From positions 86,612 to 150,611 of the forward strand of contig JAEWRI010000021.1 in the NCBI GenBank assembly GCA_023460085.1: a stretch of DNA of 64,000 bases, given 5' to 3'. Every line of letters begins with the position of its first letter. The stretch's first letter is position 1. The DNA is from Bacillota bacterium (lineage in GTDB: Bacteria > Bacillota > Clostridia > Christensenellales > SZUA-584). Below, piece by piece: positions 43,682-52,835 of this stretch. Under the pieces are notes generated by a model. That model saw only the letters and a list, made by a program, of their open reading frames with translations, ran no database searches and had not been told where the DNA came from. The position numbers were made by a program, and so were the translations under genes.

Positions 43682-43716
43682 AACACCAGACAGCCGCCCG
43701 TTGTCTGGTGTTTTTA
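43682..43716 (+). terminator. Intrinsic terminator of the three-domain synthase gene
   Basis: A perfect 11-bp stem (43682-43692 with 43702-43712) followed by a T run. Confidence 0.92.
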
Positions 43717-43741
43717 ATTCACTTTGTGATAAAAATATCGC

Positions 43742-43771
43742 TTGACATCGCGCTTGTACACCCGGTATAAT
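43742..43771 (+). promoter_or_regulatory. Promoter of the leu operon
   Basis: TTGACA (43742-43747), 18 bases, TATAAT (43766-43771), both consensus. It starts the T-box leader. Confidence 0.9.
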
Positions 43772-43777
43772 ACGCAC

Positions 43778-44034
43778 TAATAAAGGCCGTGAAGGAGAAA
43801 AGTAACCGCAGCGCAGTCTTGCAGAGAGCCGTCGTTTGGTGGAAGACGGCAGACGAAGCCCGGTGAACTCGCTCCCAAGCCGCTGTGCCGAAACAAGTAG
43901 GCGCAGACGTACTGACCCGACGTTACACGGGGACGGGCATCATGTCGTGCCCTGATGAGCTGGCGGCTTATTGCCGTAAGCAGAGTGGTACCGCGAAGGT
44001 CTTTCGTCTCTGTATGACGAAAGGCTTTTTTTGT
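43778..44034 (+). ncRNA. T-box leader of leuA, candidate leucine specifier
   Basis: The conserved T-box sequence AGAGTGGTACCGCG is at 43982-43995, followed by a terminator: about 12 pairs between 43998-44009 and 44016-44027 and a T run to 44032. Stem I features lie at about 43800-43890, including AGAGAG and a GGTGGAA element. The candidate specifier codon is CTC (Leu) at 43868-43870, in the context GGTGAACTCGC; this choice fits the downstream leucine genes but was made by eye. Uncharged tRNA-Leu should stabilise the antiterminator and switch on the operon. Confidence 0.9.
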
Positions 44035-44102
44035 TTAGAGAATCGGCCGGTTCTCGGACACGGGGCCACGCAGGTGCCATACTAATCGCAGGAGGCAAAG
44101 CA

Positions 44103-45620
44103 ATGAGACAGGTTAAAGTATTTGATACGACATTGCGCGACGGTGAGCAGTCGCCGGGCTGCAGCATGAATCTGCAGGAGAAGATTGAGGTTGCGCGCCA
44201 GCTGGAGCGCCTGGGTGTGGACATTATCGAAGCCGGATTTGCCATCGCTTCGCCGGGCGATTTCCAGTCCGTAATGACGATTGCGCAAACCGTAAAGAAC
44301 GCAACGGTGGCCAGCTTGTCGCGGGCGCTGAAGCCCGATATTGAACGCGCGTGGGAGGCTGTCAAGGACGCGGAGGACCCGTGCATTCATACCTTTATCG
44401 CAACCTCGCCCATCCATATGCAATATAAGCTCAAGATGACGCCCGACCAGGTGTTGCAACAGACCATCGACATGGTGAAGTACGCGAAGTCTTTCTGCCC
44501 TAAGGTAGAGTTTTCCGCAGAGGACGCTTCGCGCAGCGAAACGGAATTCCTGTATCGCGTGTTCGAAGCGGCTATTAAAGCGGGCGCGACGTGCATCAAT
44601 GTACCGGATACCGTAGGCTACTCAATGCCGGAGGAGTTTTATCAGCTGATTGCCGGTGTAAAGAACCACGTCGCGGGTATCGAGAAGGTGGACCTTTCGG
44701 TACACTGCCACAACGATCTGGGGCTGGCTGTGGCCAATACGCTGGCTGCGGTGCGCGCAGGCGCTACGCAGGTGGAGTGCACCATCAACGGCATCGGAGA
44801 GCGCGCGGGCAACGCGGCGCTGGAAGAAGTCGTGATGGCATTGTCGACGCGGAAGGATTTGTACCCGGTGACGACGAATATTGTTACGAATCAGATATAC
44901 AACTCGTCGCGGCTGATATCGTCCATCACGGGTGTGCCGGTGCAGCCCAACAAAGCCGTGGTGGGGCGCAATGCCTTCGCACACGAAGCAGGCATCCATC
45001 AGCACGGCGTCATGGCGAACCGGGCGACGTACGAAATCATGACGCACGAGTCGGTGGGGCTGCCCGCAAACGCCATCGTTCTGGGCAAACACTCCGGCAA
45101 GCATGCCTTCGCGGAGAGGCTGCGCGAGATGGGATATGTGCTGGATGACGAGCAGGTGGCGGTCAGCTTTGAGAAGTTCAAGGAACTGGCAGATCGCAAA
45201 AAAGAAGTATCCGATCCTGACCTGCGCGCGCTCGTCGAAATGGATAAATTCGAAATTCCGGGAGAATATGTGCTGGATTCGTTTGTGATCAACAGCGGCA
45301 ACAAAATGACATCCACCGCGGTGGTAAAGCTGCTGCGCCAGGATGAGACCGCCGAGGAAGCCTCCACTGGCGATGGCCCGGTGGACGCCGCATTCAACGC
45401 CATAGAGCGCTGCATCGGCGAGAGCTTCACGCTGGAGGATTACATCGTGCGCTCGGTGACGGGCGGCAAGGATGCGCAGGGTGAGGTTATCGTCAAGCTG
45501 AAAAACAACGGCAGCAGCGTACGCGGCCGCGGTCTCAGCACAGACATTGTGGAAGCGAGCATTCGCGCGTATATCGACGCTATCAACCGGTACCGCTACG
45601 AAAAAAGTATGGAGGGCTGA
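44103..45620 (+). CDS. leuA: 2-Isopropylmalate synthase
   Basis: A 505-residue enzyme condensing acetyl-CoA with 2-ketoisovalerate, the first leucine step. FDTTLRDGEQSPGCSM, HCHNDLGLAVAN and NGIGERAGNAALEE form the catalytic barrel, and residues about 385-505 are the regulatory leucine-binding domain. ATG 44103 follows AGGAGG; the earlier in-frame start at 44031 lies in the T-box terminator and is rejected. It is the first gene of the leu operon. Confidence 0.95.
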   Translation: MRQVKVFDTTLRDGEQSPGCSMNLQEKIEVARQLERLGVDIIEAGFAIASPGDFQSVMTIAQTVKNATVASLSRALKPDIERAWEAVKDAEDPCIHTFIATSPIHMQYKLKMTPDQVLQQTIDMVKYAKSFCPKVEFSAEDASRSETEFLYRVFEAAIKAGATCINVPDTVGYSMPEEFYQLIAGVKNHVAGIEKVDLSVHCHNDLGLAVANTLAAVRAGATQVECTINGIGERAGNAALEEVVMALSTRKDLYPVTTNIVTNQIYNSSRLISSITGVPVQPNKAVVGRNAFAHEAGIHQHGVMANRATYEIMTHESVGLPANAIVLGKHSGKHAFAERLREMGYVLDDEQVAVSFEKFKELADRKKEVSDPDLRALVEMDKFEIPGEYVLDSFVINSGNKMTSTAVVKLLRQDETAEEASTGDGPVDAAFNAIERCIGESFTLEDYIVRSVTGGKDAQGEVIVKLKNNGSSVRGRGLSTDIVEASIRAYIDAINRYRYEKSMEG

Positions 45621-45623
45621 CAG

Positions 45624-46895
45624 ATGGGAATGACAATGACACAGAAAATACTCGCGGAGAAGGCGGGACTGAAGGAGGTGCACGCGGGCCAGTTTATCGA
45701 GGCTTCCCTCGATCTGACGCTGGGCAACGATATCACCGCGCCTGTCGCCATCAGCGAATTTGAGAAGGCCGGGTTTACCTCCGTATTCGATAAGGAGAAA
45801 GTTGTGCTGGTGCCGGATCACTTTACGCCCAACAAGGACATCAAAGCGGCGCAGCAGTGCAAGTATATTCGAGAGTTTGCGGCGGCGCATCAGGTGACCA
45901 ATTACTTTGAGGTGGGCGAGATGGGCATTGAGCACTGCCTCATACCGGAGAAGGGTCTGGCCGTGCCGGGCGACGCCATCATCGGCGCGGACTCGCACAC
46001 ATGCACGTATGGCGCGCTGAACGCGTTTTCCACGGGTGTGGGCAGCACCGACCTCGCCGCCGGCATGGCGACGGGCAAGTGCTGGTTCAAGGTGCCGGCT
46101 GCGATCCGGTTCGTGCTCACGGGCAAGAAAAGCAAATGGGTGTCCGGCAAGGATCTCATACTGCACATCATCGGCATGATTGGCGTGGATGGCGCGCTGT
46201 ACCAATCTATGGAGTTTGCGGGTGAAGGCATCGCCGATCTCACGATGGACGATCGGTTCACCATCGCCAATATGGCAATTGAGGCGGGGGCGAAGAACGG
46301 CATCTTTCCGGCGGATGAGCAGACCATCGCGTACGTGAAGGAGCACTCTAATAAACCCTACAAAGTGATTGAGGCCGACGCGGACGCAGAATACGCGCGC
46401 ACGATAGAGATAGATCTCGCGGCGCTGCGGCCTACCGTATCCTTCCCGCATCTTCCGTCCAACGCCAAAAGCATTGATGAGGTCGGCGACGTGAAAATCG
46501 ATCAGGTGGTAATCGGCTCCTGCACCAATGGGCGCATCAGCGATCTGCGCATCGCGGCGAATATACTGCGCGGCCGCAGGGTAAAAAAAGGCGTGCGTAC
46601 CATTGTGCTGCCCGGAACGCAGGCTATCTGGATGCAGGCCGTAAAGGAAGGCCTTGCCGAAGCCTTTGTGGAAGCGGGCGCCGTGTTCTCCACGCCGACC
46701 TGCGGCCCGTGCCTTGGCGGGCACATGGGCATACTTGCTGCGGGCGAACGCGCGGTATCCACAACAAACCGCAACTTCGTGGGCCGTATGGGTCACATCC
46801 AATCAGAGGTGTATCTGGCCAGCCCCGCGGTGGCTGCGGCATCGGCGCTTACCGGACGCATTGAAAACCCCGAAAACATCGGGCAGGAGGCATAA
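45624..46895 (+). CDS. leuC: 3-Isopropylmalate dehydratase large subunit
   Basis: A 423-residue aconitase-family protein of the short prokaryotic type. The cluster cysteines are in GSCTNGRISD and TPTCGPCLGGHMG; GADSHTCTYGAL is the substrate segment. With LeuD it isomerises 2- to 3-isopropylmalate. It starts three bases after leuA with GGAGGG in the leuA end. Confidence 0.95.
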   Translation: MGMTMTQKILAEKAGLKEVHAGQFIEASLDLTLGNDITAPVAISEFEKAGFTSVFDKEKVVLVPDHFTPNKDIKAAQQCKYIREFAAAHQVTNYFEVGEMGIEHCLIPEKGLAVPGDAIIGADSHTCTYGALNAFSTGVGSTDLAAGMATGKCWFKVPAAIRFVLTGKKSKWVSGKDLILHIIGMIGVDGALYQSMEFAGEGIADLTMDDRFTIANMAIEAGAKNGIFPADEQTIAYVKEHSNKPYKVIEADADAEYARTIEIDLAALRPTVSFPHLPSNAKSIDEVGDVKIDQVVIGSCTNGRISDLRIAANILRGRRVKKGVRTIVLPGTQAIWMQAVKEGLAEAFVEAGAVFSTPTCGPCLGGHMGILAAGERAVSTTNRNFVGRMGHIQSEVYLASPAVAAASALTGRIENPENIGQEA

Positions 46896-46896
46896 C

Positions 46897-47379
46897 ATGG
46901 GCAAGGCTTACAGATACGGCAACAACATCGATACGGACGTCATCATTCCCGCACGGTATCTCAACACCATCGATCCGCAGGAACTGGCTTCTCACTGCAT
47001 GGAGGATATTGATACGGATTTTGTGAAGACAGTGCAGGCCGGGGATATCATTGTAGCGGACAGCAACTTCGGCTGCGGTTCCTCGCGCGAACACGCACCC
47101 ATCGCCATCAAATCCTCCGGGATACAGTGCGTTATCGCGCGCTCTTTTGCGCGAATTTTCTTCCGCAACGCGATTAACACCGGCCTGCCGATACTGGAGT
47201 GCGCACAGGCAGCGGACGCTACCGAGGCGGGGGATATCTTGACGGTCGATATCGCGAGCGGTAAAATTACCAATGAAACGAAGGGCATGACGTTTCAGGC
47301 CGAACCGTTTCCCCCTTTCATGCGGGACATCATTGAAGCGGACGGGCTGATAGGATACATCGCACGGAACGGTAAGTAA
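46897..47379 (+). CDS. leuD: 3-Isopropylmalate dehydratase small subunit
   Basis: A 160-residue swivel-domain subunit with NIDTDVIIPARYL and FGCGSSREHAP. ATG 46897 follows GGAGG directly after leuC; a longer frame inside leuC is not supported. leuB, normally the next step, does not follow here. Confidence 0.95.
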   Translation: MGKAYRYGNNIDTDVIIPARYLNTIDPQELASHCMEDIDTDFVKTVQAGDIIVADSNFGCGSSREHAPIAIKSSGIQCVIARSFARIFFRNAINTGLPILECAQAADATEAGDILTVDIASGKITNETKGMTFQAEPFPPFMRDIIEADGLIGYIARNGK

Positions 47380-47422
47380 GACACATACAATTTGCAACAT
47401 GTTTCGGGAGGATTGACTGCGC

Positions 47423-48181
47423 ATGGAATTCATCACAGTATCGCCTGCATCCCTGGTCTGCGGAAACAGAGACTGCGGAATGGGCGGTCACCCCGGCAAA
47501 ACGAGCGGCATCGCGCAATACATCGATCATACGCTGCTGAAACCGGATGCTACACCCGATCAGATAGACTTGCTTTGCGAGGAAGCGATACAGTACGGCT
47601 TCGCCAGCGTATGCGTGAATTCCTGCTACATCGGTCGTGTCGCAGAAAATCTGAATGGCAGCGGTGTCATGCCGTGCGTTGTGGTGGGATTTCCGTTGGG
47701 CGCGTGTACCTCTGCGGTAAAAGCTTTTGAAGCCGCCGAAGCCGCAACGCTGGGCGCTGAAGAAGTCGATATGGTTATCAATGTCGGTGCTGCAAAGACG
47801 GGGGACTGGGACTTCGTTGAAAGGGATATCGAGGCGGTCGTGCAGGCGGTAAAGGGCAAGGCATCCGTCAAGGTCATCATCGAAACCTGTCTTCTCAGCG
47901 ACGTGGAGAAGGTGCAGGCGTGCCTCGCAGCAAAACGCGCGGGTGCAGCTTTTGTCAAGACCTCCACGGGCTTCAGTACGGGCGGCGCGACGCTGGAAGA
48001 CGTCAGGCTCATGCGTAGTACTGTCGGGCCGGAGATGGGCGTAAAGGCCTCGGGGGGCATCCGGAACTATCATACGGCACTTAACATGATTGAAGCGGGC
48101 GCGACACGACTGGGTACCAGCGCGGGTGTCCGACTCGTCGCGGAGGAAACAAAAGCCGGAAAGGCTCAGGAGGGAAGATAA
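47423..48181 (+). CDS. deoC: Deoxyribose-phosphate aldolase
   Basis: A 252-residue class I aldolase splitting deoxyribose-5-phosphate into acetaldehyde and glyceraldehyde-3-phosphate. YIDHTLLKPDAT, CVVVGFPLG, EVDMVINVGA, VIIETCLL and the Schiff-base Lys in AAFVKTSTGFSTGG are present, with VKASGGIR near the end. The N-terminus carries about 28 extra residues including two Cys (CGNRDCG). Start is ATG 47423 with GGGAGG upstream. It follows leuD by 43 bases and may share the T-box control. Confidence 0.93.
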   Translation: MEFITVSPASLVCGNRDCGMGGHPGKTSGIAQYIDHTLLKPDATPDQIDLLCEEAIQYGFASVCVNSCYIGRVAENLNGSGVMPCVVVGFPLGACTSAVKAFEAAEAATLGAEEVDMVINVGAAKTGDWDFVERDIEAVVQAVKGKASVKVIIETCLLSDVEKVQACLAAKRAGAAFVKTSTGFSTGGATLEDVRLMRSTVGPEMGVKASGGIRNYHTALNMIEAGATRLGTSAGVRLVAEETKAGKAQEGR

Positions 48182-48526
48182 ATGCCATACGTCAGCATCA
48201 GTGTCTCTAAAACGTTGGATGATTCTCAGAAGGACGCGCTGAAGTCCGGGATGGGCCAGGTCATTACGATGATACCGGGGAAAACCGAAGAGGTTACGAT
48301 GGTGCACATCGAGGACGGCTGTGCGCTCTGGAAGGGCGGCAGTGCGCTCGAAAGCGGCGCTTTCGTGGAAGTGCGGCTTTATGGTAAAGCTCCAATGGCG
48401 GATAAACAGCGATTTACAGAAGCCGCTTTCAGCATGCTCGAAAACAAAGCCGGTATTTCTCCGGAGGAAACGTACCTGAACATACTTGAAATGGACAGCT
48501 GGGGATTCGGCGGGCGGCTGAAATAA
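48182..48526 (+). CDS. Tautomerase/MIF superfamily protein
   Basis: A 114-residue protein beginning MPYVSISVSK, where Pro after the removed Met would be the catalytic base of the tautomerase superfamily. The repeated beta-alpha-beta layout (EEVTMVHIEDGC and a C-terminal ISPEETYLNILEM) supports a MIF-like fold. It follows deoC by one base. Substrate unknown. Confidence 0.65.
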   Translation: MPYVSISVSKTLDDSQKDALKSGMGQVITMIPGKTEEVTMVHIEDGCALWKGGSALESGAFVEVRLYGKAPMADKQRFTEAAFSMLENKAGISPEETYLNILEMDSWGFGGRLK

Positions 48527-48562
48527 TCATCCTCAATATTTCAAATCAGTGAAATGATTTTT

Positions 48563-48601
48563 AAGCCAGCAAAGGGTTTGATACGCTTCGCTGGCTTTTG
48601 T
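48563..48601. terminator. Terminator between convergent operons
   Basis: AAGCCAGC (48563-48570) pairs with GCTGGCTT (48590-48597), followed by TTTTG; inverted, it also serves the minus-strand MFS gene. Confidence 0.75.
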
Positions 48602-48603
48602 TG

Positions 48604-49875
48604 TTATAAATCTGCGGCACCGTCGGCAGCGTCCAGCGCATCGGCGGTATTCATGGTGGCATAGGCCGCTTTGGCAGGTTCTTTAACCACGATTGCCACC
48701 GCTAGATTCACAAGGGAAAGCGCCGCAACCGTGTAGAAGATATACTGAGAGCCTATGGTGACCCAGAGCAAGCCGCCGGTGACTCCTACGGCGATGGAAA
48801 CGATGTGGTCCAGCATCATTGCGAAAGAAATCGTGGGCGTGATGTCCGCAGCATTCTTTGCAATAGATTTCAGGTATAGCGTACGGATGATGCCCATTTG
48901 CGAGGAAAGCCTGTCAATCACGAATAGCGCGCAAATCAAAATTAAGGGAATCCCGGATTTGGACAGCAGCCCGTTGCTGAAAAATTGCGTCATCACGCCG
49001 TAGCACAGGTATACCGCGATAAAAGAAATCGCATCCACATACAGCATCTTTTTTATGCCGAATCGATCCAGCCATTTTCCCAGCCGCGGCATAAAAAAGA
49101 TCCCCAGCAGCGATGCGATAGTGGTAAGCAGCACGATGGTGTCGGTTTGCTGTCCCAGCGTTTCTATCAGCACCCATGGGCCAAATACGAGCATCACCTG
49201 CTTCTGTACACCGTATACAATTGAAATCAGATAATAATACTTGTATTCTTTCCGGAACAGCAGCTTTACCTTTTCTCTGGTGCGTTGCACATGTCCCACT
49301 TTTCTGCGCAGCTGTACAAGCAGCAGCAGCGCAGCGGCATAAAACACCGCCGCTACAACAAAAGTCCATTTTTGAGGGCTGTAGAAATTAAATATTTTGA
49401 AGTGAAAGAGAAAGTAAACCACAACTCCGGAAAGCATGAGAAATGCAAAGCGTATTCCTGCAAATTGTCCCATGCGAGTACCCAGCTTTTCAGGCTCCGC
49501 AAGCGTAATACTGATACTGTCCTGAAGGGGCATATACAGGTGTGTGCCCATGGAATTCACAAAAACAAAAACCATCATTACAGCAAAGGAAGGCGTGAAA
49601 AAACCGAGCGCCACCAACCCGGCAGCGGCCAAACCTTGCGCGATGATGGCGATGGTGATGTCGCCAAACCACGCGATGGCGCTAATCAGAATGTATACGA
49701 TAACACCGGGCAACTCACGGGGGAACTCAATAATTCCGCGCTGAAAGCCGTCAACGCCATATGCCTCCTTGAAATAGTTGGAAAACAGCCCGTCGCTGAA
49801 CCCTAAAGCGGTGCTGACTACTGCCAGCACCGCAAAGAACATAAGCAACTCTTTTTTTCGTTGTTCCGTCATCAA
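48604..49875 (-). CDS. MFS transporter
   Basis: A 423-residue protein with twelve hydrophobic segments and an intracellular loop after helix 6 (RRKVGHVQRTREKVKL). Substrate unknown. It starts six bases after the thrS stop, with GAGGATC as ribosome site, and so lies in the thrS transcript under the threonine T-box. The C-terminus is short and acidic. Confidence 0.85.
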   Translation of the reverse strand: MMTEQRKKELLMFFAVLAVVSTALGFSDGLFSNYFKEAYGVDGFQRGIIEFPRELPGVIVYILISAIAWFGDITIAIIAQGLAAAGLVALGFFTPSFAVMMVFVFVNSMGTHLYMPLQDSISITLAEPEKLGTRMGQFAGIRFAFLMLSGVVVYFLFHFKIFNFYSPQKWTFVVAAVFYAAALLLLVQLRRKVGHVQRTREKVKLLFRKEYKYYYLISIVYGVQKQVMLVFGPWVLIETLGQQTDTIVLLTTIASLLGIFFMPRLGKWLDRFGIKKMLYVDAISFIAVYLCYGVMTQFFSNGLLSKSGIPLILICALFVIDRLSSQMGIIRTLYLKSIAKNAADITPTISFAMMLDHIVSIAVGVTGGLLWVTIGSQYIFYTVAALSLVNLAVAIVVKEPAKAAYATMNTADALDAADGAADL

Positions 49876-49881
49876 TGATCC

Positions 49882-51813
49882 TCAGAAGATGGTTTTGTCT
49901 CGAATCTCTTGCAAAAGCGTATCGAAGAATTTCTGAGCATCCATTTCACCAAGGTCTCCTTCGCCGCGTTTTCGTACCGAGAGCGTACGGTGCTGCGGCT
50001 CGCTGTCACCCGCGACCACCATATAGGGGATACGGTCGGCGCGCCCTTCGCGAATCTTATATCCTATCTTTTCGCTGCGATCGTCCAGTGTGACACGCAC
50101 ACCTGCTTCCTTCAGCTTGTTTTCCCACTGCTTCAGGTAATCGATGGAGCGGTCGGTGATGGACATCAGCCGTACCTGTTCCGGCGCAATCCACAGCGGC
50201 ATCGCGCCCGCATATTTCTCGATGAGCATGGCCAGCGTACGCTCGTAACAGCCGATGGAGGAGCGGTGGATAATGTACGGGCGTTTCTTTTCCCCGTCCG
50301 AGTCTACATAGACCATATCGAACCGGGCGGCATTGGCGAAGTCGATCTGCACCGTAAAGAGCGTGTCTTCTTTGCCCCAGACGTTTTTGAACTGAAGATC
50401 CAGCTTGGGCCCATAGAATGCCGCTTCGTTTTCCGCTTCGGTATAGTCCAGCCCGATATCGTCCAATATTTCCTTCATGTAGCGCTGTGTGGTTTCCCAT
50501 GCCTCCGGATCGTTGATATACTTCTCGGTGTTCTTGGGGTCCCATTTGGAGAAGCGGTATTTCACGTCGTCCTGAATACCGATACACTTCATCATGTATT
50601 GAATCAGATTCACAACACCTTTGAATTCTTCAGCCAGTTGATCCGGCGTGCAGATGATGTGCGCGTCAGCCAGCGTAAACTGTCTCACGCGGATGAGACC
50701 GTGCATTTCCCCAGAGGATTCGTTACGGAACAGCGTAGCGTTTTCGCTGTACCGGATGGGCAGTTCACGATAACTGTGCATCTCGGAGTTATAGATCATG
50801 AACTGGAACGGGCAGTCCATGGGCCGCAGCGCAAATACCTCGTCGTCCTTGCCTTCCTCGCCCAGCACAAACATTCCGTCCTTGTAATGATCCCAATGGC
50901 CGGAGATTTTATAGAGGTCGCTCTTTGCCATCAGCGGCGTGCGTACCAGCGTATAGCCGCGCCGCTCCTCCTCGTCCTCCACAAAGCGGGACAGCACCTG
51001 AATGACCTTTGTGCCTTTGTTCATAATCAGCGGAAGTCCCTGGCCCACCACGTCGCTTGTCGTGAAGTACTTGAGCTCACGGCCCAGCTTATTATGGTCG
51101 CGCTCACGCGCATCCTTGAGCATCTGCAGATATGCCGCCAGTTCCTCCTGCTTTTCGTAAGCCGTACCGTACACCCGCGTGAGCATCTTATTCTTTTCGC
51201 TGCCGCGCCAATATGCGCCCGCGATGGATAAAAGCTTGAAGCTTTTCACGCGTCCGGTGCCGGGCGCATGCGGACCCGCGCAGAGATCCGTAAATTCGCC
51301 CTGCTTATAGAAGGAAAGTCTGGCGTCTGCGGGCAGGTCGCCGATGAGTTCCACCTTGTACGGTTCGTCTTTCATCAGCTCCAGCGCTTCAGCACGCGGC
51401 AGCTCGAATCGCTCCAGTACGTAGTCCGCTTCGACGATGCGCTGCATTTCCGCTTCGATACGTTCCAGATCTTCCGCGGAGAATGGCTTTTCGAGGTCGA
51501 AGTCATAGTAGAAACCTGTATCAATGGCTGGACCGATAGCCAGTTTCGCGGTGGGGTAGAGGCGTTTTACCGCCTGCGCCATCACATGGGATGCGGTATG
51601 CCAAAGCGCCTTTTTTCCGGCCTCATCCTCAAACGTCAGTATTTCCACGCGGTTTCCGTCCTCTACAGGCCAGCCGAGATCGCGCACCTCGCCGTCTATG
51701 CGCGCGGCCAGCGCTTTTTTGACCAGCTTGTGAGAGAGGGCCGCCGCAACATCCTGCGCGCTTTTTACGCCCTCAAATTCCTTTGCCGCTCCGTCTGCCA
51801 GTACGATTTTCAT
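49882..51813 (-). CDS. thrS: Threonyl-tRNA synthetase
   Basis: A 643-residue class II enzyme: TGS domain (about 1-62), editing domain with HTASHVMAQAV and a CAGPHAPGT zinc/substrate segment (about 65-225), class II core with RPMDCPFQFMIY and RNESSGEMHGLIRVRQF (about 240-535), and anticodon-binding domain (about 540-643). ATG at 51813 follows GGGAGGAAAT; the upstream in-frame extension runs through the T-box terminator and is rejected. Confidence 0.97.
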   Translation of the reverse strand: MKIVLADGAAKEFEGVKSAQDVAAALSHKLVKKALAARIDGEVRDLGWPVEDGNRVEILTFEDEAGKKALWHTASHVMAQAVKRLYPTAKLAIGPAIDTGFYYDFDLEKPFSAEDLERIEAEMQRIVEADYVLERFELPRAEALELMKDEPYKVELIGDLPADARLSFYKQGEFTDLCAGPHAPGTGRVKSFKLLSIAGAYWRGSEKNKMLTRVYGTAYEKQEELAAYLQMLKDARERDHNKLGRELKYFTTSDVVGQGLPLIMNKGTKVIQVLSRFVEDEEERRGYTLVRTPLMAKSDLYKISGHWDHYKDGMFVLGEEGKDDEVFALRPMDCPFQFMIYNSEMHSYRELPIRYSENATLFRNESSGEMHGLIRVRQFTLADAHIICTPDQLAEEFKGVVNLIQYMMKCIGIQDDVKYRFSKWDPKNTEKYINDPEAWETTQRYMKEILDDIGLDYTEAENEAAFYGPKLDLQFKNVWGKEDTLFTVQIDFANAARFDMVYVDSDGEKKRPYIIHRSSIGCYERTLAMLIEKYAGAMPLWIAPEQVRLMSITDRSIDYLKQWENKLKEAGVRVTLDDRSEKIGYKIREGRADRIPYMVVAGDSEPQHRTLSVRKRGEGDLGEMDAQKFFDTLLQEIRDKTIF

Positions 51814-51851
51814 ATTTCCTCCCAATCTCCGCCCCAAAGCCCAGGGCACTT

Positions 51852-52074
51852 GTAATAAAAAATCCCATGTACACAACGTACATGGGACGATTTTCACCGC
51901 GGTTCCACCCATCTTTCATCGATCAGATGACTACTTCATGGCTGATAAGGGAGCCATCCCAGCCGATGCTATCGGGCGGTTTCGCTTTCCGTTTGCGCAC
52001 CCCGCGCTTACAGCCTGCGGCGTCGGGGTCTCTGATGCGCATCATTGGACGCTACTTATCCGAAATCAGCTTTG
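51852..52074 (-). ncRNA. T-box leader of thrS, threonine specifier
   Basis: On the minus strand, the T-box TGGGTGGAACCGCGG lies at 51911-51897. The terminator is a perfect 10-bp stem around GTTGT with a T run (about 51887-51857). The candidate specifier codon is ACC (Thr) at 51980-51978 in the context GCGAAACCGCCC, matching the gene it controls. Uncharged tRNA-Thr should allow read-through into thrS and the MFS gene. Confidence 0.93.
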
Positions 52075-52080
52075 TATTGC

Positions 52081-52109
52081 ATTATATGCCGCGCATGTCA
52101 GCCTGTCAA
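52081..52109 (-). promoter_or_regulatory. Promoter of the thrS T-box transcript
   Basis: On the minus strand, TTGACA (52109-52104), 17 bases, TATAAT (52086-52081), both consensus. It begins immediately after the DUF308 gene stop. Confidence 0.92.
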
Positions 52110-52691
52110 CTAATAAAGATTCGATCTTCCACCGGAGGTGCGCTCATCATATCTCGTTTTCATGATAATTCCCTGAAAGACACGCACCGCACCGATTACG
52201 ATGCCGGCGATGCCCAGCAGCAGTATATAATCGATTAGGAACACGAGAGGAAAAATGAGCAGTACAAGCCCGATAACCAGCAGCAGCACGCTGATGCGGC
52301 GGGCTTGAAAATTGCCGTCGCCCATGGCCTGGACTAATCCGAAGAGCCCGAATATGATGAACCAGCATGCCAGTATAACGCCCAGCAGCGTCTGCGAATC
52401 CCGGATGATCAGCATTAAAAGAAGCAATATGATATCCAGTATTCCATGTACGAGATGCGCAATAAACAAGCGCTGGTTATTTTTATACTGGAAAGCCTTG
52501 ATGAGATTGTAAACGCCGTAAACCAGTACAACAAGCCCCACAACGAACATCAGTGTTCGCAACGCGGCATTTTCTCTGGGGTCGATATTCGGGTCGGTGT
52601 TGTTGGCGGCCAGCAGAAATATGCCTATTGCCACGATAATCGCACCCGTTGCGATGACAAGCCACCACGGCATCTTGCCTGATGATTTCAT
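52110..52691 (-). CDS. HdeD/DUF308 family membrane protein
   Basis: About 193 residues with six transmembrane segments in three helical pairs (near residues 10-30, 45-62, 72-95, 100-118, 130-150 and 153-170), the DUF308 arrangement of HdeD. Function is not known in Firmicutes. AGGAG lies 13 bases before ATG 52691 and only one base before the in-frame TTG 52703, so the start is uncertain. The C-terminus (TRYDERTSGGRSNLY) is polar. Confidence 0.75.
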   Translation of the reverse strand: MKSSGKMPWWLVIATGAIIVAIGIFLLAANNTDPNIDPRENAALRTLMFVVGLVVLVYGVYNLIKAFQYKNNQRLFIAHLVHGILDIILLLLMLIIRDSQTLLGVILACWFIIFGLFGLVQAMGDGNFQARRISVLLLVIGLVLLIFPLVFLIDYILLLGIAGIVIGAVRVFQGIIMKTRYDERTSGGRSNLY

Positions 52692-52835
52692 TTGCCGCAG
52701 CAATCTCCTCTCAAAATTATAGTATTATCATACCATCAAATCGAATCAATACACAACATTTAATATTCCTGTTTCACGTATATTTAAACCATTCTTAACA
52801 ACTATTTATGATATACGAATACACACCGTATGCCA

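Noticed and set aside
43885..44085. Short open frame inside the leuA leader
   Set aside because: It covers the T-box and terminator and has no ribosome site.
44622..46802. A 726-codon minus-strand open frame
   Set aside because: It lies wholly antisense to leuA and leuC, both with full catalytic motifs; its own translation is His/Arg-rich and matches nothing.
49909..51231. A 440-codon plus-strand open frame
   Set aside because: Antisense to thrS, which has all class II motifs; a shadow caused by codon bias.
51814..51912. N-terminal extension of thrS by 33 codons
   Set aside because: The extension would be translated from the T-box terminator hairpin; the ATG at 51813 has a good ribosome site and the normal TGS start.
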